Assembly (NCBI GenBank): GCA_024280815.1
Contig: JAJRPL010000145.1
Coordinates: forward strand, 1 to 12,162
Source: Bacteroidota bacterium
GTDB lineage: Bacteria > Bacteroidota > Bacteroidia > Flavobacteriales > Flavobacteriaceae
DNA: 12,162 bases
Direction of reading: 5' to 3'
Shown: piece after piece, positions 6,744 through 12,162 of the stretch
How positions within the stretch are numbered: position 1 is the first letter of the stretch
How the letters are laid out: every line of letters begins with the position of its first letter
Program-made: the position numbers and the translations under genes
Notes under the pieces: generated by a model
Seen by the model: the letters and a program-made list of their open reading frames with translations, nothing else
The model's database searches: none
What the model was told of the DNA's origin: nothing

Positions 6744-7391
6744 ATGAGTAATAATATAGAGAATTTATCAGCTTGGCAACGGTTCATTAAAAAAATGACA
6801 AAAGCCAATGAATTGGGTAAAGAGGAAGACATCATGACTGATCATGATTATGATGGGATTAAAGAATTAGATAATGTATTACCACCTTGGTGGTTATATG
6901 GGTTTTATATTACAATTGGGATTAGTATTTTTTACTATATCATGATTTTTATGGGGAATTATAATCAAGAGCAAGAATATGTAGATGATGTAGCTAACGG
7001 AAAAAAAGAAGTGGCTGCTTGGATGGCTCAAGACAAAATTGATCACCCAGAAAAATATACAGAAGCTAAAGCTTCTACAGATCCTAAAGATTTAGCAAAA
7101 GGGAAAGAATTATTTGCTTCTAAAACGTGTACTGCTTGTCACTTAGCAGATCTTGGCGGAAGTATTGGACCAAACTTAACAGATAACAAATGGGTGCTTG
7201 AAGGAGGGTTTAATGGTATTTTTAATACAATTACAAAAGGTGGAAGACCTGGAAAGGGGATGGTAGCTTGGGAAAAAACTATTTCTAAGGAAGAAAGACA
7301 GCAATTAGCAAGTTATATTATATCTATGCAAGGCACAACACCTGCTACGCCTAAAGCAGCTGAAGGTGATGTTACATGGCCTGAAAAATAA
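6744..7391 (+). CDS. ccoP: CcoP cbb3 oxidase cytochrome c subunit, monoheme form
   Basis: Cytochrome c subunit III of cbb3 oxidase, 215 residues. The N-terminal part contains the CcoP signature HDYDGIKELDNVLPPWW (34-50), followed by one membrane helix (about 50-70) that anchors the periplasmic domain. The cytochrome domain (about 115-197) has one heme-binding motif, CTACH (C129, C132, H133), with Met173 in GKGMVAW as the likely axial ligand. Canonical proteobacterial CcoP is about 300 residues and has two CXXCH motifs; this one is shorter with a single heme. It passes electrons from soluble or membrane cytochromes to CcoNO. The frame is intact and the C-terminal tail after the domain is Thr/Pro/Ala-rich, so the short form looks natural. 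It lies 58 nt after ccoQ. Confidence 0.93.
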   Translation: MSNNIENLSAWQRFIKKMTKANELGKEEDIMTDHDYDGIKELDNVLPPWWLYGFYITIGISIFYYIMIFMGNYNQEQEYVDDVANGKKEVAAWMAQDKIDHPEKYTEAKASTDPKDLAKGKELFASKTCTACHLADLGGSIGPNLTDNKWVLEGGFNGIFNTITKGGRPGKGMVAWEKTISKEERQQLASYIISMQGTTPATPKAAEGDVTWPEK

Positions 7392-7435
7392 GAATTCTGA
7401 TTAAGAGTATGGTGCTGATTTTTTTTGATCAGTAT

Positions 7436-7536
7436 AAATAACTGTTTTTACAAGTTAGATGTTACAAATGTTACTAAATTTATATAATTAATAATAGTAA
7501 TTTTGTTGAGAATAAAGCTTGTAAAAACGGTTATTT
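7436..7536. repeat. Long inverted repeat spanning the ccoG promoter region
   Basis: The left arm AAATAACTGTTTTTACAAG (7436-7454) and right arm CTTGTAAAAACGGTTATTT (7518-7536) are reverse complements over 19 bp with one mismatch, which is G-U compatible in RNA. The 63-nt interior holds a nested imperfect inverted repeat, ACAAATGTTACTA (7464-7476) against TAGTAATTTTGT (7495-7506), and the probable ccoG -7 element. No clear target duplication flanks it. It could be a short mobile-element remnant, an operator pair or an mRNA stem. The rest of the 168-nt ccoP-ccoG gap shows a minor CTGAT/ATCAG hairpin with a T-rich loop at 7415-7432 and no coding potential. Confidence 0.65.
7498..7505 (+). promoter_or_regulatory. 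Possible promoter -7 element of ccoG (TAATTTTG)
   Basis: Perfect TAnnTTTG match 54 nt before the ccoG ATG, inside the loop of the long inverted repeat. If used, the transcript leader would contain the right arm alone, whereas read-through from ccoP would contain both arms and could fold. Chance matches are common in AT-rich DNA. Confidence 0.4.
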
Positions 7537-7559
7537 TAGTTTAAAGAATATATAATTTT

Positions 7560-8978
7560 ATGTCAGATCAAGGGAAAGAAGTTTTTAGAGACTCTATAGG
7601 AACTATAGATGATTCAGGAAGTAGAAATTTTATCTATCCTAAAAAGCCTAAAGGAAAGTTTACAAATTATAGAACCTATGTTTCTTGGGTTTTGTTAGCA
7701 ATGCTACTTTCAGCACCTTTTATAAAAGTAAATGGTAATCAATTTTTATTATTTAATTTAGGAGAACGTAAGTTCAATATTTTCGGATTTCCTTTTTGGC
7801 CTCAAGATTTTTATTTATTGGTTATCTCAGTATTAATAGGTGTAGTATTTATCATTGTTTTTACTGTTATTTTTGGTCGAATTTTTTGTGGTTGGATGTG
7901 CCCGCAAACCATTTTTTTAGAAATGGTATTTCGTAAAGTTGAATTTGCTATTGAAGGAGATAGACACAAACAAATTAGACTTAACAAACAAGACTGGAAT
8001 GGGGAGAAAATAAGAAAGAAAGGATTAAAATGGTTTATCTTTTTTGTCATTTCTTTTATTATGGCAAATGTATTTCTTGCATACTTTATAGGTAGTGATG
8101 AATTGATTCAGCATATTAAAGATGGTCCAATAGTACACTTAGGAACATTAATTAAGTTATTGGTATTTACAGGAGTATTCTATTTTGTTTTTGCTTGGTT
8201 TAGAGAGCAAGCCTGTATTATTGTTTGTCCTTACGGAAGATTACAAGGTGTTTTATTAGATAATAAATCAATCAATGTAGCTTATGATTATAAAAGAGGA
8301 GAGTTAGATAATGGAAGAAAGAAATTTCGTAAGAATGAGAATAGAGCAGAGTTGGGGCATGGTGATTGTATTGATTGTAATCAATGTGTAGTTGTTTGCC
8401 CAACGGGTATAGATATTAGAAATGGTACACAGTTAGAATGTGTAAATTGTACGGCTTGTATTGATGCTTGTGATGAAGTGATGGATAAAATAGGATATGA
8501 TAAAGGATTAATTCGTTATGCATCTGAAGATAATATAGCCAATGATGAAGAATTTAAATTTACGGGTAGACTAAAGTTTTATTCAGCAGTATTGTTACTT
8601 TTAATAGGTCTGTTAGTTTCATTACTTTTTATCCGTGAAGATGTTGATGCTACCTTGGTAAGGTTGCCAGGAAAAATGTTTTATACCCAGGGTGAAAACA
8701 TAAAAAATGTATATACATTTAAGGTAATAAACAAGACTATAAAGGATATTGAAAATGTAGATTTAAAGCTGATTGGTCATAAGGGTACTATTGAAATGGT
8801 TGGTGGTAACTCTATTATTAAAAAACAAGATTTAGCTGAAGGAACTATTTTTGTACTGATCCCTAAAAAAGAGTTGAAATCATCTAAAGAGAAGATTAAA
8901 ATAGGTATTTATTCTAACGGAGAATTGATTGAAACAGCAGTTACTAATTTTCCTGGGCCGGTTAAAGTGAATAATTGA
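7560..8978 (+). CDS. ccoG: CcoG/FixG-type membrane ferredoxin-like copper reductase
   Basis: Integral membrane iron-sulfur protein of 472 residues. Membrane segments are at about 41-58, 84-107, 156-176, 194-214 and 338-357. Two 4Fe-4S ferredoxin motifs are intact: CIDCNQCVVVCP (C270, C273, C276, C280) and CVNCTACIDACD (C294, C297, C300, C304). Further Cys pairs near the membrane are C110/C114 (FCGWMCPQ) and C219/C223 (ACIIVCP), characteristic of FixG and NosR-like proteins. The C-terminal part (about 360-470) is an Ig-like FixG_C domain. In Rhodobacter, CcoG reduces Cu(II) to Cu(I) for cbb3 oxidase assembly together with CcoI. The ATG at 7560 gives an N-terminus of normal length. It follows ccoP after 168 nt containing a large inverted repeat, so it may have its own promoter. 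Confidence 0.95.
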   Translation: MSDQGKEVFRDSIGTIDDSGSRNFIYPKKPKGKFTNYRTYVSWVLLAMLLSAPFIKVNGNQFLLFNLGERKFNIFGFPFWPQDFYLLVISVLIGVVFIIVFTVIFGRIFCGWMCPQTIFLEMVFRKVEFAIEGDRHKQIRLNKQDWNGEKIRKKGLKWFIFFVISFIMANVFLAYFIGSDELIQHIKDGPIVHLGTLIKLLVFTGVFYFVFAWFREQACIIVCPYGRLQGVLLDNKSINVAYDYKRGELDNGRKKFRKNENRAELGHGDCIDCNQCVVVCPTGIDIRNGTQLECVNCTACIDACDEVMDKIGYDKGLIRYASEDNIANDEEFKFTGRLKFYSAVLLLLIGLLVSLLFIREDVDATLVRLPGKMFYTQGENIKNVYTFKVINKTIKDIENVDLKLIGHKGTIEMVGGNSIIKKQDLAEGTIFVLIPKKELKSSKEKIKIGIYSNGELIETAVTNFPGPVKVNN

Positions 8979-9236
8979 AATTAGTGGGTATAATAGTCAG
9001 GTGAGTAAAATTAACATAAACTAAGAAACCATGGTTAGGGATGAGATATAATTATGAAACAAGCATATCTTATTTGAAACATAAAGAAATGATTTATAGA
9101 GAACTGTCCAGAAGTCTTGTGATACTATAAAATTTAAATTTAGACACATAAAGTGAGCATGTTGTACTTTTGACAGCCAAAAGAATGATTAATAGCGAAC
9201 ACATGTGACCAATAAAAAACAATAAAATAAAGACAT
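8979..9236. other. 258-nt non-coding spacer between ccoG and ccoH
   Basis: No credible open frame; the longest ATG-started frame I find is 13 codons. It contains a 10-bp palindrome AACCATGGTT (9027-9036), a weak AGATAT/ATATCT inverted repeat (9044-9070) and a TAnnTTTG element near its end. It is long for a gap within a cbb3 operon. No clear terminator follows ccoG. Confidence 0.5.
9165..9172 (+). promoter_or_regulatory. Possible promoter -7 element of ccoH (TACTTTTG)
   Basis: Perfect match to TAnnTTTG 72 nt upstream of the ccoH ATG in an otherwise featureless spacer. It gives ccoH and the safE-like gene a possible promoter of their own. No FNR-like site is seen nearby. Confidence 0.35.
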
Positions 9237-9683
9237 ATGAAAATGAATTGGGGAACAGGACTAGCGTTAGCAATAGCGGCATTTGCAGTATTCATACTAT
9301 CATTTGTATATAAAACATTTACAAATGATAAATATGATCATCATTTAGTTAGTGAAGAGTATTATAAAGATGAAGTCAATTTTCAACAAGAATTAGATGC
9401 TTTAACCAACGCAAAGAAGCTAAATGAACTTGTTGTATTAAAGAATACAGGTCAGGGTATTTTGATTACTTTCCCTTCTGATCTTTCAACTAAAAATATA
9501 GAAGGTACTATAGATTTCCAAAGAGCTTCAGATATAAAGTTAGACTTTAATTTACCTATAAAATTAACAAATAACACACTTCTAATTCCAACTGAAAAAT
9601 TAGCAAAAGGCTTGTATAATGTTAAAATAAATTGGAAAGTAGATACGACAGTATATTTGTTTAAAGATAAGTATACGTATTAG
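9237..9683 (+). CDS. ccoH: CcoH/FixH-family cbb3 oxidase assembly protein
   Basis: Protein of 148 residues with an N-terminal signal-anchor helix (about 5-25), then a periplasmic domain. The FixH signature is clear at about 38-60: VSEEYYKDEVNFQQELDA, followed by TNAKKL. The C-terminal beta-rich half (about 64-145) ends in a GLYNVKINWKVDTTVYLFKD block seen in FixH proteins. CcoH is a membrane assembly factor that stays associated with the cbb3 oxidase in proteobacteria and acts with CcoI, CcoG and CcoS. Two in-frame ATGs lie two codons apart (9237 and 9243); either would leave the anchor intact. Position after ccoG is typical, although the 258-nt gap is larger than usual. A nested palindrome follows it, before the safE-like gene. 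Confidence 0.9.
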   Translation: MKMNWGTGLALAIAAFAVFILSFVYKTFTNDKYDHHLVSEEYYKDEVNFQQELDALTNAKKLNELVVLKNTGQGILITFPSDLSTKNIEGTIDFQRASDIKLDFNLPIKLTNNTLLIPTEKLAKGLYNVKINWKVDTTVYLFKDKYTY

Positions 9684-9715
9684 TTATTAAAAATTAAAAA
9701 AATCAATTAGCTTAA

Positions 9716-9816
9716 TGTATATCCGTTTTTTGTTATAATTAACTACGTCACCCTGTCCCGAAGCTTCGGGATATAATGACGAAACAAAAGGTTTAATGTT
9801 ACTTTACGGATATACA
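9716..9816. repeat. Nested palindromic repeat between ccoH and the safE-like gene
   Basis: Three inverted repeats are nested. The outer arms are TGTATATCCGT (9716-9726) and ACGGATATACA (9806-9816). The inner arms are CGTCA (9746-9750) and TGACG (9777-9781). The core is the perfect 16-bp palindrome TCCCGAAGCTTCGGGA (9756-9771), separated from the inner arms by 5 nt on each side. TTTTGTT (9728-9734) and AACAAAA (9783-9789) add further pairing. It resembles the dispersed palindromic repeats often found between flavobacterial genes. No T-run follows the core, so it is not a typical terminator. The rest of the 155-nt gap is AT-rich with no coding potential. Confidence 0.7.
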
Positions 9817-9838
9817 ATATAATTTATAACAAAAACAC

Positions 9839-10543
9839 ATGCTATACACCGCATTTATATTAGGTTTGTTAGGTAGTTTTCATTGCATTGGTATGTGTGG
9901 TCCTATCGCATTTGTGTTGCCTTTAGATAGATCAAGCAAGGCAAAAATGCTGTTTCAAACATTTTTATATCATTTTGGAAGGCTATTGACTTATGCTATT
10001 ATTGGTTTAGTATTTGGTTTGATAGGTAAAGGATTGTACTTGGCGGGTTTTCAACAAAGATTATCTATCTTAATGGGAGTGATTATGATTCTAACTGTAA
10101 TTATTCCAGTAAAAATTTTTAACCAGTTTCAGATTACAAAACCTTTGTACAAAGTCATTGGAAAAGTAAAACAACAGTTGGGTTTATACCTTAATAAAAA
10201 GTCAAATAAATCTATTTTTCTGATAGGTTTTTTTAATGGTTTTTTACCATGTGGATTGGTCTATATGGCTTTAATAGGTGCTATAGCAATATCTAATATG
10301 TTTTCAGGTGCAACCTATATGTTTTTATTTGGATTAGGAACTGTACCAATGATGACGCTAGCTATTTATGCAGGGAATTTTTTTAAAGTATCACTACGAA
10401 ATAAAATTCAAAAAGCTATCCCTGTTTTTGTTGTTATTATCGGACTGCTATTTATTCTTAGAGGTTTAGGGTTGGGTATTCCTTATGTTTCTCCTTCTGA
10501 TGCTAAGTTGCAAATTTCTAACAATACAGCTGCTTGTGAGTGA
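9839..10543 (+). CDS. SafE/DsbD_2-type (sulfite exporter TauE/SafE-like) membrane protein of the cbb3 locus
   Basis: Polytopic membrane protein of 234 residues with about six helices (roughly 2-25, 44-65, 72-92, 126-150, 156-178, 192-212). The first helix holds SFHCIGMCGP (C16, C20) and the fourth holds GFLPCGLVY (C138), the signature of the DsbD_2/UreH-like family often labelled sulfite exporter TauE/SafE. In cbb3 loci this family follows ccoH and is thought to help with copper or thiol-redox steps of assembly; the substrate is not known from sequence. The Cys pair and Cys138 within membrane helices resemble those of CcdA/DsbD, which pass electrons or bind metal. The hydrophilic C-terminus ends NNTAACE, with a further Cys233. 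The ATG at 9839 starts directly at the first helix. A likely terminator begins 13 nt after the stop, so this is probably the last gene of the locus. Confidence 0.85.
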   Translation: MLYTAFILGLLGSFHCIGMCGPIAFVLPLDRSSKAKMLFQTFLYHFGRLLTYAIIGLVFGLIGKGLYLAGFQQRLSILMGVIMILTVIIPVKIFNQFQITKPLYKVIGKVKQQLGLYLNKKSNKSIFLIGFFNGFLPCGLVYMALIGAIAISNMFSGATYMFLFGLGTVPMMTLAIYAGNFFKVSLRNKIQKAIPVFVVIIGLLFILRGLGLGIPYVSPSDAKLQISNNTAACE

Positions 10544-10550
10544 TAGGCCA

Positions 10551-10650
10551 CCCAACCCTCCCCAAAGGGAAGGATTTTTTAAGTTTCTAAAATTATTTTA
10601 AGATTAAATTTTTTCTCCCCTTTGGGGGAGATACCAAGGCAGAGGGGTTT
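10551..10650. repeat. Hairpin-rich intergenic repeat with inverted ends
   Basis: The left end AACCCTCCCCAAAGGG (10554-10569) is approximately the reverse complement of two blocks on the right: CTCCCCTTTGGGGGAG (10615-10630) and GAGGGGTT (10642-10649). Each half can also fold on its own. GC-rich blocks stand out from the AT-rich interior at 10575-10614. I recall similar CTCCCC-AAA-GGGGAG repeats between genes of flavobacteria, so a dispersed repeat family is likely. It is directly followed by a MITE-like element. Confidence 0.55.
10557..10580 (+). terminator. Likely intrinsic terminator after the safE-like gene
   Basis: The stem CCTCCCC / GGGAAGG (one internal mismatch, loop AAA) is followed by A and six T residues, starting 13 nt after the stop codon at 10543. 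This fits a rho-independent terminator ending the cbb3 locus. The sequence is also the left end of a hairpin-rich repeat. Confidence 0.55.
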
Positions 10651-10652
10651 TA

Positions 10653-10824
10653 TACCAATTTAAAATTATAATATCGCATAATAACGTTTCTTTTTTACTA
10701 TATTTTCATAAAAATTCTTTACCATAACTAAGGCTATACTAAAGAATTTTTTCTTCTACCGAAGGTTCGGGATATCAAAAAATAATTCATTATAATTTCA
10801 CGACATTATAAGTTTAAATTGGTA
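10653..10824. mobile_element. MITE-like non-coding element with about 24-bp terminal inverted repeats
   Basis: A 172-bp element. The left end TACCAATTTAAAATTATAAT (10653-10672, continuing ATCG to 10676) pairs with the right end 10801-10824, which reads CGAC then ATTATAAGTTTAAATTGGTA. There are two mismatches over 24 bp. Both sides are flanked by TTA (10650-10652 and 10825-10827), a possible 3-bp target duplication; TNA duplications are typical of some IS5-family elements. The interior has no open frame but has a perfect 12-bp inverted repeat, AAAAATTCTTTA (10710-10721) against TAAAGAATTTTT (10740-10751), and a CCGAAGGTTCGG palindrome (10759-10770). It looks like a non-autonomous element. The right TTA is the stop codon of the lipoprotein gene. 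Confidence 0.65.
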
Positions 10825-11493
10825 TTAATTTACATATTCATTCATGTCAATAGAAATAGAATCATTTTTTATATTCTGAAGTATTGCTTTTAAATACAAG
10901 TAATCGTTATAGTTTAAATATTTATCAAAGCTCAAATGCAATTTTAAAGCATTTGGTTGATGAGTGATATAATCCTTTAATTCATCAATGGCTATAATGC
11001 TATCATTAACTAAAAATTTGTTTTTTGTATAGTTGATGGCTAAATGTTTAGTGATACTATCATTTTTAAATATTGATTTATCAATAACTTTATCCGTAAT
11101 ATAATTGATAACATCAAACTGTACCATTGATAGTTTGTTTGAACCAGAGTCTACATAAGAGAAATAATTAGTATCATCTTCATCTTTAGGATGCATACCA
11201 GGTTTCTCTCTTTTTTCAGTCATTTTTTTAAAATGAGGAATGATTTGATGCAATGTTAATCGTTTGTCAATATTATAAATCCAATTAGTAGATGAAATGG
11301 CATTTTTTCTATTTAATTCTGCAATGGCATTTCCATTCTTCAGTTTATAAAATATCCATATTTGTGAGTTATCATAAATGGTGTCTTGTATTCCACTTAC
11401 ATTTAACAGGGGCAATTTCACCTCTTTTTGATTGCAACTTGTAAAGCAGATAAATAGGAGTATGATTGAAATAAATTTTATTAGGTGTTTCAT
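10825..11493 (-). CDS. Lipoprotein with ExbD/TolR-like C-terminal half, function unknown
   Basis: A 222-residue protein. The N-terminus is a lipoprotein signal: basic MKHLIK, a hydrophobic stretch, then FTSC with Cys20 as the lipidated residue, so it is probably exported and membrane-anchored. I do not recognise the whole protein. Residues about 45-75 form a compact IWIFYKLKNGNAIAELNRK and ISSTNWIYNIDKR block. Residues about 148-218 resemble the periplasmic domain of ExbD/TolR: a beta strand, a short VNDSIIAIDEL segment, a helix, a strand and YNDYLYLKAILQNI before a final strand. This is a fold-level guess without the ExbD membrane helix. The ATG overlaps the decarboxylase stop (ATGA, 10-coordinate span 11490-11493), so the two are co-transcribed and translationally coupled. 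The TAA stop abuts the MITE-like element. No link with the oxidase is evident. Confidence 0.75.
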   Translation of the reverse strand: MKHLIKFISIILLFICFTSCNQKEVKLPLLNVSGIQDTIYDNSQIWIFYKLKNGNAIAELNRKNAISSTNWIYNIDKRLTLHQIIPHFKKMTEKREKPGMHPKDEDDTNYFSYVDSGSNKLSMVQFDVINYITDKVIDKSIFKNDSITKHLAINYTKNKFLVNDSIIAIDELKDYITHQPNALKLHLSFDKYLNYNDYLYLKAILQNIKNDSISIDMNEYVN

Positions 11494-12162
11494 GATTCTA
11501 AATTTAATATATATTCATAAGCATAGCTTTCACATAAACTCAATGTTTCTTGAATATGGTTTATAGTTGTCCTTGGGTTAATTAAACACATACGTAAAAC
11601 CACTTGATTTTGGAGTATGGTAGTAACTAACACTGCCTCTTTTGAGTTGATAATTTGTCTTGAAATATATTGATTCAGTTTATCTAATTCTTTTTCTGAG
11701 AGTTTGTTATTTATAGGGTTATATCTAAAGTTAATTACAGCAAGGCTAGCAGGCGAAATGACTTCCCATTTCGGACTTTTCCTCAATATACCTTCCAATT
11801 CTTCCGTTAAAGTAATGCTGTATTGTATGGCACTTTTAAAGCTATTGAGTCCAAAAGTTTTAATAGACATATAAAATTTCAATGCTCTAAAGTGTCTTGT
11901 TAGTTGAATGCCATGGTCGTAAAAATTTATTTCAGATTTATTACCTTCAACATCACGTAGATATTCAGGTTTTTCAGTAAATGTATCACTCAACCATTTA
12001 TGTTTTTTTACCAATAGGCAGCCCATTTCATAAGGTTGGAAAAACCATTTATGAGGATCAACAGTCAACGAATCAGCTTTTTCAATACCTTTTAAGGTTT
12101 GATGTCCTTTATCAGATAAAATAGCAGCACCGCCATAAGCACCGTCTATATGAAACCATAAG
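11490..12162 (-). CDS. PLP-dependent group II amino acid decarboxylase, C-terminal part (5' end outside the window)
   Basis: The frame is open to the window edge; 223 residues are visible, about half of a usual 470-500 residue group II decarboxylase. The first residues read LWFHIDGAYGGAA, the HxDxAYGG motif whose Asp contacts the PLP ring nitrogen. The motif SLTVDPHKW follows, with the Schiff-base Lys encoded at 12048-12050. Downstream FYDHGIQLTRHFRALKFYM is a typical conserved block of the family. Members decarboxylate aromatic amino acids, diaminobutyrate, glutamate or aspartate; the substrate cannot be told from this half. It is a cytoplasmic dimer with PLP. A TTG at 12068 could be mistaken for a start, but strong homology continues upstream of it. 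The TGA stop overlaps the ATG of the downstream lipoprotein gene. Confidence 0.9.
   Translation of the reverse strand, partial: LWFHIDGAYGGAAILSDKGHQTLKGIEKADSLTVDPHKWFFQPYEMGCLLVKKHKWLSDTFTEKPEYLRDVEGNKSEINFYDHGIQLTRHFRALKFYMSIKTFGLNSFKSAIQYSITLTEELEGILRKSPKWEVISPASLAVINFRYNPINNKLSEKELDKLNQYISRQIINSKEAVLVTTILQNQVVLRMCLINPRTTINHIQETLSLCESYAYEYILNLES

Noticed and set aside
7415..7432. CTGAT/ATCAG hairpin with a T-run after ccoP as a terminator or FNR site
   Set aside because: The T-run is in the loop and not after the stem, the stem has only 5 bp, and the spacing between the TGAT and ATCA halves is 8 nt, not 4.
10544..10824. CRISPR array or att site in the repeat-rich region after the safE-like gene
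   Set aside because: The repeats are inverted, not direct and evenly spaced; there are no spacers, cas genes, integrase or tRNA nearby.
11490..12068. TTG at 12068 as the start of a complete 192-residue protein
   Set aside because: The same frame continues upstream to the window edge and encodes the conserved HIDGAYGG motif of group II decarboxylases, so the gene is truncated by the window.

Overview
The window is AT-rich and carries a nearly complete cbb3-type cytochrome c oxidase locus. The gene content, the ccoN-ccoO gene fusion, the lack of clear Shine-Dalgarno sequences and several perfect TAnnTTTG promoter elements all point to the phylum Bacteroidetes, most likely a member of the Flavobacteriaceae. 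I cannot place it to genus.

Layout: a TrmH-family tRNA 2'-O-methyltransferase (33-716, +) converges on an Fnr/Crp-family regulator (738-1424, -). The regulator is divergent from ccoI, a copper-transporting P1B ATPase (1528-3894). Then follow, all on +, ccoS (4063-4266), the fused ccoNO (4331-6508), a 56-residue ccoQ-like gene (6515-6685), ccoP (6744-7391), ccoG (7560-8978), ccoH/fixH (9237-9683) and a DsbD_2/SafE-type membrane protein (9839-10543). On the minus strand at the right edge are a PLP-dependent group II amino acid decarboxylase, cut by the window end (11490-12162), and a lipoprotein gene whose start overlaps the decarboxylase stop (10825-11493).

How the genes work together: CcoNO and CcoP form the low-oxygen terminal oxidase and CcoQ is the small membrane subunit. 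CcoI, CcoG, CcoS and CcoH supply copper and assemble the enzyme; the SafE-like protein probably also handles metal or redox chemistry. An FNR-type palindrome lies midway between divergent promoters for fnr and ccoI, and a second one lies upstream of ccoS. The simplest reading is oxygen control of the oxidase by the adjacent regulator, including autoregulation.

The intergenic spaces of the right half are rich in symmetric DNA. There is a 19-bp inverted repeat around the ccoG promoter, a nested palindrome between ccoH and the safE-like gene, a hairpin-rich repeat with a likely terminator after the safE-like gene, and a 172-bp MITE-like element with about 24-bp terminal inverted repeats that abuts the stop codon of the lipoprotein gene. 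I found no CRISPR array, rRNA, tRNA, or transposase gene, and no convincing new multi-gene system. The most worthwhile leads are the regulatory sites, the unusual cysteine pattern of the regulator, the MITE-like element, and the lipoprotein with an ExbD-like C-terminal half.
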